A stretch of 32,281 nt of DNA from the NCBI GenBank assembly GCA_964591605.1, contig CAZQEN010000041.1, positions 1 to 32,281 on the forward strand, given 5' to 3'. Every line of letters begins with the position of its first letter. Position 1 is the first letter of the stretch. A program made the position numbers and the translations under genes. The DNA is from CAYLLT01 sp964591605. Lineage in GTDB: Bacteria > Planctomycetota > Phycisphaerae > UBA1845 > PWPN01. The notes beneath the pieces were generated by a model, which ran no database searches, was not told where the DNA came from, and saw nothing but the letters and a program-made list of their open reading frames with translations. Shown in pieces: positions 15,633 to 22,775 of the stretch.

Positions 15633-15662
15633 ATTCTAATGCCGCACGGCGGGGGGGAGCAA
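15633..15662 (-). promoter_or_regulatory. Candidate promoter giving a leaderless truA mRNA
   Basis: On the minus strand TTGCTC (15662-15657), an 18-base C-rich spacer and TAGAAT (15638-15633, five of six -10 positions). The -10 ends six bases before ATG 15626, so transcription would begin at or next to the start codon. Confidence 0.45.
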
Positions 15663-15666
15663 TCAA

Positions 15667-15698
15667 GTGAGAGAGTGGGAAAGTGAGAACGTGAGGAT
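15667..15698. repeat. Four 8-bp tandem repeats
   Basis: GTGAGAGA, GTGGGAAA, GTGAGAAC and GTGAGGAT follow each other in exact 8-base register from 15667. The purine-rich array sits between the truA promoter and the end of the small Cys protein gene. It may be a variable-number repeat; no function visible. Confidence 0.55.
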
Positions 15699-15768
15699 GG
15701 GCAAAGATGACGGCGCACGGGCACACGACGCGTCGACGCGGGAACGTCAGGACCGATCACGGGCCAGA

Positions 15769-15975
15769 TCAGCGGACGGCAGTGATGACCGCTTCGAGCT
15801 CTCGGATGAGACCGGGCAGGTCGCCGCCGCAGTGCTTGCGGGCGAAGTGGCCGAGGGGGACCGGCGGGGGGTCGGCCTGGCAGTCTTCACACATGCCGTG
15901 GCGCAGCAACACCTCGGCGGCCTGTGGATGGGTGCTCAGGAGGTCCCGGACGGTCGTGCTTTCGGTGAGATTCAT
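15769..15975 (-). CDS. Small Cys protein, DUF1858/ScdA-N-like
   Basis: Sixty-eight residues. A short helical domain opens with TTVRDLLSTHPQAAEVLLRHGM, the pattern of DUF1858 and ScdA N-terminal domains (a helix, then a redox or metal-binding Cys loop). It is followed by CEDC (C29, C32) and KHCGGDL (C49), and ends in an amphipathic helix LPGLIRELEAVITAV. These domains are linked to iron-sulfur or nitric-oxide handling in other bacteria, but that is only a family association. GGAG six bases before ATG 15975 decides the start. The frame is open upstream to 16068, but that part overlaps the divergent promoter. It is transcribed away from the GT9 gene. Confidence 0.65.
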   Translation of the reverse strand: MNLTESTTVRDLLSTHPQAAEVLLRHGMCEDCQADPPPVPLGHFARKHCGGDLPGLIRELEAVITAVR

Positions 15976-16004
15976 CCGCATCTCCACTCGATGGCGAGTC
16001 GATG

Positions 16005-16034
16005 TTACCGTGTCAATCCACACGGCAGTATAAC
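16005..16034 (+). promoter_or_regulatory. Promoter of the GT9 gene, in a divergent 76-base gap
   Basis: TTACCG (16005-16010), 18-base spacer, TATAAC (16029-16034; five of six). The predicted start falls near 16041, leaving a leader of about ten bases. On the minus strand a perfect TTGACA (16016-16011) overlaps the same spacer, but its -10 partner, CATCGA at 15993-15988, is poor. Confidence 0.45.
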
Positions 16035-16040
16035 CGACGC

Positions 16041-16047
16041 GGGAGGA
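16041..16047 (+). promoter_or_regulatory. Ribosome binding site for a TTG start
   Basis: GGGAGGA, with the GGAGG core five bases before TTG 16052. No in-frame ATG lies nearby, so this site decides the start. Confidence 0.7.
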
Positions 16048-16051
16048 CCTG

Positions 16052-17134
16052 TTGAGCCCGACCAGCACGAAAACGCAGGACGATCTGCCAGATGGCCTGT
16101 CGGACTTCGGCCTGGTGCTGCATCAGGGAGCGATCGGTGACTTCATCCTGACGCTCTCGCTGGTGCAGGCGGTCCGATCGCAGCATCCGGTGCAGCGTGT
16201 CGCGGCGGTGGCCTCGGCGGCATCGGCCCGCCTCGCGGCCGGGCGCAGCGTGGTGGACGAGTGTCTGTCGCCCGAGGGACTGGGCATGCACACGCTGTTC
16301 CTGGAGGCGGGCCCGATCGACGAGCGACTCTCATCATGGATCGGTGGGGCGGCCTGGGTGCTCAGTTGCCTGGGGGACGCACAGGCCCGGCCCTCCGCCC
16401 GGATCGCCTGCCTCCGCGACGCGGGTTGCCTGTGGATCGATCCCCGCCCGCGCGGCGAAACCGTTCGAGAGCGCCGGCACATCACCGCACAGTGGGCCGG
16501 GGATCTTCGGTCCGCTGGTGTGGAGATTCCAGAACCATCTGCTCCGTGGATCACGCTGCCTGGATGTGAACACTCCAGGCCACATCCGTCGCCTGACCGC
16601 CGCCGGCAGCGGCAGCAGGGCACCGGTATCTCGCCGGTGGGCACCGGGCGCGAGACCGCTGCGCGACGCGCCGTCCGGCGCATCGTCATTCATCCCGGCA
16701 GCGGCGCGCGCGAGAAGTGCTGGCCGTTCGAGCGGTTCCTGGAGGTCGCGGATGGCCTCACTGGCGTGCAGATCCAGTGGCTCCTGGGGCCGGCAGAGAT
16801 GGAACGCTTTCCGGAGTGGACGGAGATCCTGCAAACGCGCATGGCCGCGGATCCTCGCCAGTCACTCGTCGTCGAGCCCGACCTCGCCAGAGTGGCAGAG
16901 CACCTGTCGGCTGCCGATCTGTACCTCGGCAACGACGGCGGCATCACGCATCTCGCCGCCGCCCTCGGCATCCCGACCATCGCGCTCTTTGGGCCTACAG
17001 ACCCCCGCGTCTGGCGGCCGTTAAACCCGAACGTGACCGTCGTGGCCCCTCGGTGTCCAGGAGCCATTGGACAAATCGGCGCAGGCGAAGTGGCGGGAGC
17101 AGTGAGGAACGCCGTGATCAGCGAAAGTCGATGA
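16052..17134 (+). CDS. Family 9 glycosyltransferase (heptosyltransferase-like)
   Basis: Predicted to transfer a heptose or related sugar from an ADP-sugar to a lipid-linked core glycan at the cytoplasmic membrane face. The 360 residues show the N-terminal LHQGAIGDFILTLSLVQAV, where the Asp of G-x-x-G-D (D30) is the usual catalytic base. The donor half starts at IVIHPGSGAREKCWPFERF (from 211) and contains YLGNDGGITHLAAALGIPT (D295, H300) and FGPTDPRVW, all diagnostic for GT9. Between the domains, residues 173-208 form an Arg/Pro/Gly-rich low-complexity linker not expected in the family. It initiates at TTG. Convergent with the HTH gene, 21 bases away. Confidence 0.9.
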   Translation: MSPTSTKTQDDLPDGLSDFGLVLHQGAIGDFILTLSLVQAVRSQHPVQRVAAVASAASARLAAGRSVVDECLSPEGLGMHTLFLEAGPIDERLSSWIGGAAWVLSCLGDAQARPSARIACLRDAGCLWIDPRPRGETVRERRHITAQWAGDLRSAGVEIPEPSAPWITLPGCEHSRPHPSPDRRRQRQQGTGISPVGTGRETAARRAVRRIVIHPGSGAREKCWPFERFLEVADGLTGVQIQWLLGPAEMERFPEWTEILQTRMAADPRQSLVVEPDLARVAEHLSAADLYLGNDGGITHLAAALGIPTIALFGPTDPRVWRPLNPNVTVVAPRCPGAIGQIGAGEVAGAVRNAVISESR

Positions 17135-17155
17135 ACTCGCGCAGCGTCGCCCCGC

Positions 17156-17392
17156 TCAGTAGCCCATCTTCAGGTCCTGGCCCTCACGGACTAGTTTCTG
17201 CAGCTCCGCCCGGCGTTGTTCATCACTGCGCTTCTTGTACGCCAGGGCGTCACCCAGGCGGATCTGGCGATGCTTGCCCACGCGTCTGGCGGGTAGTTTC
17301 CCCTGCTCGATAAGTTTGATGACGAAAGGACGGGACACGTTGAGGAGATTCGCCGCCTGCTCTGTCGAAAGTTCTGCGTCGACCGGTGTCAT
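17156..17392 (-). CDS. Excisionase-type HTH DNA-binding protein
   Basis: Seventy-eight residues with a MerR/excisionase-like winged helix: LSTEQAANLLNVSRPFVIKLIEQGKLPARRVGKHRQIRLGD (8-48). The C-terminal helix is strongly charged (KKRSDEQRRAELQKLVREGQ). Such proteins often act as antitoxins or autorepressors next to a small toxin gene. The start at ATG 17392 fits the domain; GAGGGAG lies about ten bases upstream. It follows the DUF2442 gene by 31 bases on the same strand. No PIN-domain or other known toxin is next to it, so an antitoxin role is only an inference. Confidence 0.8.
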   Translation of the reverse strand: MTPVDAELSTEQAANLLNVSRPFVIKLIEQGKLPARRVGKHRQIRLGDALAYKKRSDEQRRAELQKLVREGQDLKMGY

Positions 17393-17423
17393 TGCCGTAG
17401 GCGCACTCCCTCGTGGCAGAAAC

Positions 17424-17666
17424 CTAATCGGTGGCGAGCAAGCTCTCGACGGAAATGTCTTCGTCGAGGGCTTCCCAGTGAATGCCGATACCCCCGCCGA
17501 TGAGGCGCCAGTTCTCACGCTGTTCTTGCGTGGCATCTCGTAGACGAGGAAACCACTCGATTGGGACGATGATCTCACGGCCGTCCAGAAGCACGACGTG
17601 TAGCACATCCGCCGTGAAACTGATATCGGCCGCAAGTGCTTCAACCTTGACCGGCGAAGTGCTCAT
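17424..17666 (-). CDS. DUF2442 domain protein
   Basis: Eighty residues, whole length one DUF2442 domain: LDGREIIVPIEWFPRLRDATQEQRENWRLIGGGIGIHWEALDEDISVESLL, with the conserved W-x-P-R-L, N-W-x-x-I-G-G-G and I-H-W-x-x-L-D-E-D. Function unproven; these genes are often found beside DUF4160 genes or small DNA-binding proteins and are suspected toxin-antitoxin parts. The ATG is six bases after the stop of the GH116-like gene and has no good ribosome site, so it may be translated by re-initiation. Confidence 0.85.
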   Translation of the reverse strand: MSTSPVKVEALAADISFTADVLHVVLLDGREIIVPIEWFPRLRDATQEQRENWRLIGGGIGIHWEALDEDISVESLLATD

Positions 17667-17672
17667 GCCGAT

Positions 17673-20276
17673 TCACGCCTGCGTTGGTGGCCGGTAATCG
17701 ATCTTCTCCACGTCGATCTTGCCCGATTTCACGTCCACAAAGGGCTTTCCATCGCGAAGGCCGACGGTGCCGTAGCCGGTGGCGGTCGAGAGGAACGCCT
17801 TGAAGTCGCCGGCGATCGTCGGGCGCAGGTACAGCGTCTTCTCGAGGGCGTCGTAGCGGGCGCCGGTCAGTCCCTGGATCAGCCCGTACGACGACATCGC
17901 CCGGGCGTACCAGTGGCCGCACTCGTATTCGTTGAACGGGTTGCGCACCCGGCCGTCGTAGCGGTCACGGGCCACGCGGACCACCTCGTTGCCCTCGCTG
18001 GCCAGCCCCAGCATCATCATGTGCGAGGCCGCCTGATACTCGATGCCCGTCCAGACCTCGTCGCTGTAGACGAACGGCAGCGATGGCTTGCCGCCCTTGG
18101 GCCACGAGCACAGCAGCAGGCCGCCCTCATCGTTGAGCGCGTACGAGGGCCGCTGCGGATTGGCGTGATCCGACAGATCCTTCTTGAGGTTGTACTTGTG
18201 GATCGACTTGAGGTGCGAGCGGAGCTTCTCCTCGTCGAGGATGACGCCGACACCGCAGCAGGCGGCGATCCACGCGCCCAGCACGCCGTCAGAGAGGCAG
18301 CCCGTGCCGTACTGATACTTGGGCCCTTCCTTCTTGAGCAGCTCGATCGCCTCGGGCGATGAATAGCCGTGGACGGTCTGCACCTGCGTCGGATCCGGCG
18401 TCCGCAGGCCCTCCCACTTGACCTTCTGAATGAAGTATTCGCCGTCCCAGAGCTCGCTCTCCATGTATTTGCGGCCCTTGTCGTACAGCTCCTTGTAGCG
18501 ACTGACGTCATCCTTGAGCGCGGTGCCCATCGCCACGGCCGCCGCGAGCGCCCCGAGGTAAAAACTGGTGCACATGCCGTCGGGCCCCCAGAACTCGATG
18601 TCGTACGTGTTGTGATGCGGCTCCTCGAGCACGCCCTGGCCCTTGGGATCCCAGGCGTTGATGCAGTAATCGAGGCTCTGCCGCACCTTCGGCCAGACGC
18701 GGCGCAGCCACTCGGTATCCCCGCTGATGCGCCACTCGCGGTGGACCTTCATGATCCCGCCGAGCTGGCCATCGGAGGCGGCGTGGAAATCGTGCGTCGG
18801 CGGGCGGATCGGCAGCACCGTCCGGAACGTCTGATGACCCTTGTCGTCCTGCGAAACGTTGAACTCCGTCTCGCGGAGCGTGCGTTCGAGCGACGGGAAC
18901 AGGTGCGGAATGGCCTGCGCGTAGTTCCAGACGTGCGTACACGTCCCGTGGCAGCAGCCTGCCTTGTCGTGGCAGCCCTCCCACGCCCACAGCCGCCCGT
19001 CCGACTGGCGCAGGACGGTGGGGGACTTGAGGATCGTCAGATTCGCCGCAATCGCCTCGACCACCTCCGGCGGCAGCGTGGTGTCGTAGAAGCAGTCGCT
19101 GAACGCCATCGACCGCTCGCGAAGTTTGTCGTAGTTCTCACGCCAGTACGCGGCCACCTCCTGAGCGTCTTTGAAGCGCGAGGCGTACCAGGGCACGTAG
19201 GCGGGGGGGCTGGCGGGCTTGTCCTCCGCCGGCTTGCCCGCCGTGAGATTCGAGGCGGCGACGTACCACGAGATCTGCACCACGATCTTCTTTTTGCCGC
19301 CCGGCGCCAGCTCGAACGGCACAAACAGGCTGCCGCCCGGGGCAGCGCCGCCCTCCTCGACGGGCGGACGGTCGTAGGCCGCGCCCTGCTCCACGTCGCG
19401 CCAGGCCAGGGTCAGCGGGTCCCACCAGCCGCCGCGGAACCAGGCATGATTCACCTTCACGCCCGGGTCGGTGGTGCTGATGATCACCGAGCCCTCTTCC
19501 CATGGTTTGTCCTTCGGCGCTTTCTGGCGGAGGTGAAATCCGCCGGGGGCCGACCGCACGCTCTGATCGTTGCCGGTCGCGATGAAGTTCTTCGCGTTGA
19601 ACGAAAACACGGCTTCGATCGCCAGGCCGCCGGTGTTGGTGAACTCATACTCCAGCGCCGCGACCGGGAGAGAGGAATTGTCGGCATCGGGCGGAACGAA
19701 AGGGCTCCAGCCGGTGATCTCGACACCCAGCGGCACCTTCGGGTGGCTCAGCTCGATGGTCCCGAAGGGGAAACGGGTCTTGAAGGAGCACTGACGGAAG
19801 CGGGGCAGGCCATAGGTCTTGCCGGCCGCACCGTTGCCCGTGCCGCCGGGGCCGTAGGCCTTCCACTCGGGAACCGGTCCTTCCAGGACCCGGGCGATGT
19901 TGGGGTTGCCTTTGACGCACACAGCCGCGAAAACCTGCGGCTCGTTGAACACGTCGGGCTGGTGGCGGAGCGACACATGCGAGAGGGCACCCGTGCCTTC
20001 GAGGCAGATCATTCCCGCGCCGATCCCGCCCATCGGGAAGGCGATCTTGTCGGTGTAGTGGCCGGTGTAGAGGTCGTTGTAGGCATGCCGGCCTGCCGCC
20101 GCCCCTGGTCGGCGCTCACCCGGCACCCGCACGCGGGCCCGACGCGGCTGAGCCTGCTGGGCGAGGACCTCGCCGCTCCCTACGCCGCCGGCACCGAGTG
20201 CCCCGGCCGCCGCCACCGAATGCTTCAGGAAATCGCGTCGCGGCAGTGCGTCGTTCAAGTCCTGCTGATCGTCCAT
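17673..20276 (-). CDS. Tat-exported GH116-like glucosidase (GBA2 family)
   Basis: Predicted beta-glycosidase of the GBA2/GH116 type, exported folded. In the 867 residues from ATG 20276, PRRDFLKHS (R13, R14) followed by an Ala/Gly-rich core is a Tat signal. The N-terminal beta-sandwich begins around FPMGGIGAGMICLEGTGALSHVSLRHQPDVFNE, diagnostic for this clan. The catalytic alpha/alpha-barrel follows from about 400. By analogy with characterised GH116 enzymes, the likely nucleophile is E433 in RLWAWEGCHD and the acid/base D559 in HHNTYDIEFWGPDG; this assignment is from memory, not alignment. A CCHGTC cluster just after the nucleophile is notable. Substrate unknown; glucosides and xylosides are the family norm. 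DUF2442 follows after six bases. Confidence 0.85.
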   Translation of the reverse strand: MDDQQDLNDALPRRDFLKHSVAAAGALGAGGVGSGEVLAQQAQPRRARVRVPGERRPGAAAGRHAYNDLYTGHYTDKIAFPMGGIGAGMICLEGTGALSHVSLRHQPDVFNEPQVFAAVCVKGNPNIARVLEGPVPEWKAYGPGGTGNGAAGKTYGLPRFRQCSFKTRFPFGTIELSHPKVPLGVEITGWSPFVPPDADNSSLPVAALEYEFTNTGGLAIEAVFSFNAKNFIATGNDQSVRSAPGGFHLRQKAPKDKPWEEGSVIISTTDPGVKVNHAWFRGGWWDPLTLAWRDVEQGAAYDRPPVEEGGAAPGGSLFVPFELAPGGKKKIVVQISWYVAASNLTAGKPAEDKPASPPAYVPWYASRFKDAQEVAAYWRENYDKLRERSMAFSDCFYDTTLPPEVVEAIAANLTILKSPTVLRQSDGRLWAWEGCHDKAGCCHGTCTHVWNYAQAIPHLFPSLERTLRETEFNVSQDDKGHQTFRTVLPIRPPTHDFHAASDGQLGGIMKVHREWRISGDTEWLRRVWPKVRQSLDYCINAWDPKGQGVLEEPHHNTYDIEFWGPDGMCTSFYLGALAAAVAMGTALKDDVSRYKELYDKGRKYMESELWDGEYFIQKVKWEGLRTPDPTQVQTVHGYSSPEAIELLKKEGPKYQYGTGCLSDGVLGAWIAACCGVGVILDEEKLRSHLKSIHKYNLKKDLSDHANPQRPSYALNDEGGLLLCSWPKGGKPSLPFVYSDEVWTGIEYQAASHMMMLGLASEGNEVVRVARDRYDGRVRNPFNEYECGHWYARAMSSYGLIQGLTGARYDALEKTLYLRPTIAGDFKAFLSTATGYGTVGLRDGKPFVDVKSGKIDVEKIDYRPPTQA

Positions 20277-20284
20277 GAGCTCTA

Positions 20285-20290
20285 CCTCCT
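20285..20290 (-). promoter_or_regulatory. Ribosome binding site deciding the GH116 start
   Basis: AGGAGG on the minus strand, eight bases before ATG 20276. The earlier in-frame ATG at 20303 would lie upstream of this site and add nine residues before the Tat signal. Confidence 0.7.
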
Positions 20291-20314
20291 GTGTCAGATG
20301 CAATGGATGTGGGC

Positions 20315-20343
20315 AGGTTAGCCCGGCGCGCCGACAGGATCAA
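20315..20343 (-). promoter_or_regulatory. Candidate promoter of the GH116-like gene
   Basis: Minus strand TTGATC (20343-20338), 17-base spacer, TAACCT (20320-20315). Transcription from about 20308 would give a leader near 32 bases. The -10 has the same TAAC start as the promoter at 21669-21697. Confidence 0.4.
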
Positions 20344-20689
20344 CCCGTCCTGAGTCTGTCCAGCGCCGCTCCATCGCCGCCAACCTGCCTCCAGAGAAAT
20401 CGCTCCAACCCTTGTCGGGCATCGCCGCAGCGGGTATATTCATTGGGGTGGATTGCACGTCGGGCGACGACTCTGGCCCGCTCGGGCCGTTGCAGGTGAG
20501 ACGCGCAGTGGTGTCATGCGTCTTTACAGGTCGTACATCAGATTCCGGCCGCCGGCCGGCCGGCACGTGGTCCCCAACCCCGGCGCTCATCCGCGCGGGG
20601 CTGAATCGTCGCATTAGCAGACAGGGGGAGGGCGCATTTCGCATTTCTGCCCGTTGTCCGCACCGCTCCCAGGGAGCAGGGGCCGATCC

Positions 20690-21493
20690 ATGAAACGTCG
20701 CACGGGGTTCACGCTGATCGAGGTTCTCGTCGTCGTCGCCATCATCGCGCTGCTGGTCGCGATCCTGCTGCCGTCGCTGTCGCGTGCCCGGATGCAGGCC
20801 AGAAGTGTTCAGTGCCAGTCCAATCTCAAGCAGCAGGGCTACGCCGCGCTCATGTACGCGAATGAAAACCGTCGGATTCTCCCCGGTGGCAACGACAACA
20901 GCGTGGAGACCCTGATCTGGAACTTCCGAAGGGCGGTCATTCGCACCATCAATCGCGGCGCGGAGATCTTCTATTGCCCCGCGAATACGATCCGCCCATG
21001 GACCGTCAAGAACTTCTTCATCCCGGGTGATGCGGTCGGCCCGGGTGCGGGGAAGATTCTCTACTGGTGGGTCGCCAATCCGCCTCCCGACTCAGCCGGA
21101 AACTACTTCCTGGACACCAATAATCAGGGAGTCTGGGTCACCATCAATGGCTCGCGCGTGTTCAGCAAGACCGCGGACGAGTGGATCTCGAAGCTGGACC
21201 AGCGCTGGCCGCTGGAATTCAGGATTCGCCCCGACACCGTCGTCATGTCCAGCGACCAGTCAGCCCAGCGTCAGGCGGGCTGGAAGTTCTTCCATGGCGG
21301 TGACGAGCTTCCGAAAGATGTTCCCCCCGGCAGTCCCGCAGCCATGGCGTTGGACCCGAGCATCGCTCAGCCGTATCTCTCCAACTGCGGGAAGTCATGG
21401 AAGAACACGCTCTATGGCGATGGTCATGTTGCGGCCGTCCGGACGCCCAACCTCCGGGTTCACTGGGGCACGGCCAACCCGCTGGTGTGGTGA
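20690..21493 (+). CDS. Type II/IV pseudopilin-like protein
   Basis: The 267 residues begin with a classical prepilin leader: RRTG cut before FTLIEVLVVVAIIALLVAILLPSL (cleavage G6/F7, E11 at the +5 position), then a helix with SRARMQARSVQCQSNLKQQGYA. This is the planctomycete pseudopilin pattern. Near the C-terminus NTLYGDGHVAA recalls the H-x9-DG domain of these proteins, but the His at the expected distance is absent. AGGGG lies about eight bases before ATG 20690. Processing would need a prepilin peptidase encoded elsewhere. Assembly into a secretion pseudopilus or a stand-alone surface role are both possible. No secretion genes adjoin it. Confidence 0.85.
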   Translation: MKRRTGFTLIEVLVVVAIIALLVAILLPSLSRARMQARSVQCQSNLKQQGYAALMYANENRRILPGGNDNSVETLIWNFRRAVIRTINRGAEIFYCPANTIRPWTVKNFFIPGDAVGPGAGKILYWWVANPPPDSAGNYFLDTNNQGVWVTINGSRVFSKTADEWISKLDQRWPLEFRIRPDTVVMSSDQSAQRQAGWKFFHGGDELPKDVPPGSPAAMALDPSIAQPYLSNCGKSWKNTLYGDGHVAAVRTPNLRVHWGTANPLVW

Positions 21494-21668
21494 AACGGAC
21501 GGTCGGGAGGTGAATTTCAGCTACGCTGAACAGAAGGCAAAAAGCGACGGCTACCAGTGGCCACGACCCCGGCGTGCAGGTCGCACGAGCCTAAGCGAGT
21601 CTATACGCACAATACTCGCCCGCACGGACTGCAAAGCTCCGGCTTTCCTGGAGTTGTGCGATTTTTCC

Positions 21669-21697
21669 TTGACACCGCGTCAGTGGGGGCGTAACTT
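21669..21697 (+). promoter_or_regulatory. Promoter of the secreted-protein array
   Basis: Perfect TTGACA (21669-21674), 17-base spacer, TAACTT (21692-21697). An inverted repeat GGGGCG/CGCCCC (21686-21691, 21712-21717) brackets the -10 and the predicted start near 21704, so a regulator could act there. Confidence 0.5.
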
Positions 21698-21765
21698 AAA
21701 AGGCGGAAAAGCGCCCCATTCGGGCCGAGGGGCTCGATTTTCAAATCTCTCGGAGGAGGCGGGAA

Positions 21766-22665
21766 ATGCGAAAAGGCTTGTCATTACTGGTGCTGTTGTG
21801 CGTGGTCAGTCCGGCGTCGGCCAGTCTGCTGTTCTACGACGGGTTTGAGTACGCGCCGGGAGAGAAGCTGGCGCCGCGGGACGATACGGCGGCCACGCCG
21901 AACCCGGGGCAGCTTAACGTCGCCTATAACGAGCACTGGCGTTACGTCGGGGGCGGCGGCGCGACCAACGAGGCGCCGGGCATCGCCAGCGGCAGCCTGG
22001 GACCCATTGCGGGCATGCCTGCCCCCGCGGGTAACAGCGTCGGCCTCGATCAGACCCAGATCGGCGTAGCGCGAATCCAGGTGACTCCCACGGCCATCAA
22101 CACGGGCACCGTGTACTGGTCCGGTTTTTTGAAGGTGGACGCACTCGCGACCACGAATGTTCCCGGCATGCTCGTGGGCGGGTTCAACAATGTGGCCGGT
22201 CCAGGCACGTCAGCGGGCTCGGTTGGCGCGTGCCTGCGGGTCAAGACAGATCCTGCTGACTCAGGAAAATACCTGGTCGGAACTGCCATGAATTCGGGCA
22301 CGGGGGCGGGAAACGTTCAGCTTGAGAGCTCCGGTCACGCGTTTGGCGAGACGGTATTCGTTGTTGCGGCGTATACATTTGTCGCCGGCACGAGCAACGA
22401 CATGGCCCAGATGTGGATCAATCCCACCCCCGGCGATCCGGAACCGGCCCCGACGCTGGTGAGCAATCCGGGCCTGGCCGATGGCATCACGTCTGTCGTG
22501 ACTTTCAATCTTCGCAACGTCAACACTGTTGGAACGGGCACGATATACTTCGATGAGCTGCGGATCGGGACCACCTGGGCCAGCGTGACGACACCCGAGC
22601 CAGCCTCGCTCCTTCTGCTGGTGGGGGCACTGCCGCTCATGAGGAGCCGCCGGCGGCGTTATTGA
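21766..22665 (+). CDS. PEP-CTERM secreted protein, array member 1
   Basis: The 299 residues have a signal peptide to about residue 19 (cut near ASA). A jelly-roll-like domain begins LLFYDGFEYAPGEKL and ends YFDELRIGTTWASVT, the LamG-like pattern of bacterial extracellular proteins. The last 24 residues are a PEP-CTERM signal: TPEPASLLLL, a short hydrophobic helix, then an Arg-rich end (RSRRRRY). Such tails are recognised by an exosortase; none is in the window. GGAGGAGG precedes the ATG. It is the first of four tandem paralogs sharing DELRxGxxW near the domain end, and the only one with this type of C-terminus. Ligand unknown; carbohydrate is likely by fold. Confidence 0.88.
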   Translation: MRKGLSLLVLLCVVSPASASLLFYDGFEYAPGEKLAPRDDTAATPNPGQLNVAYNEHWRYVGGGGATNEAPGIASGSLGPIAGMPAPAGNSVGLDQTQIGVARIQVTPTAINTGTVYWSGFLKVDALATTNVPGMLVGGFNNVAGPGTSAGSVGACLRVKTDPADSGKYLVGTAMNSGTGAGNVQLESSGHAFGETVFVVAAYTFVAGTSNDMAQMWINPTPGDPEPAPTLVSNPGLADGITSVVTFNLRNVNTVGTGTIYFDELRIGTTWASVTTPEPASLLLLVGALPLMRSRRRRY

Positions 22666-22729
22666 GCCGGGAAAGGGAATGGCTTGCGCGACGAAGGTGC
22701 GGTGGCCACAAGTGTGGTACTGCGTTGAG

Positions 22730-22752
22730 GGGCCGGCAACGGCCCTTCTTTT
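22730..22752 (+). terminator. Intrinsic terminator after the PEP-CTERM gene
   Basis: GGGCCG (22730-22735) pairs with CGGCCC (22740-22745) around a GCAA tetraloop, followed by TTCTTTT. It lies between array members 1 and 2, so member 2 probably has lower or separate expression. A partial attenuator is also possible. Confidence 0.6.
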
Positions 22753-22775
22753 CGTATTGTGAGGGAGGTATACCG

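Larger units (their letters stand above)
20277..20689. other. Divergent intergenic region between GH116-like and pseudopilin genes
   Basis: About 410 bases without a convincing gene. Overlapping open frames on both strands (20412-20693 plus, 20318-20644 minus) lack ribosome sites and family-like sequence. It carries the minus-strand promoter and ribosome site of the GH116-like gene. I find no clear promoter for the pseudopilin. Confidence 0.5.

Noticed and set aside
15667..15698. CRISPR array
   Set aside because: Contiguous 8-base units without spacers; no cas genes. No CRISPR-like repeat spacing was seen anywhere in the window.
18369..20321. 650-codon open frame on the plus strand
   Set aside because: It is antisense to the GH116-like gene; composition is typical of GC-rich shadow frames.
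20412..20693. Small plus-strand gene before the pseudopilin
   Set aside because: No ribosome site, no family likeness, and it overlaps the pseudopilin start; the region also reads open on the minus strand.
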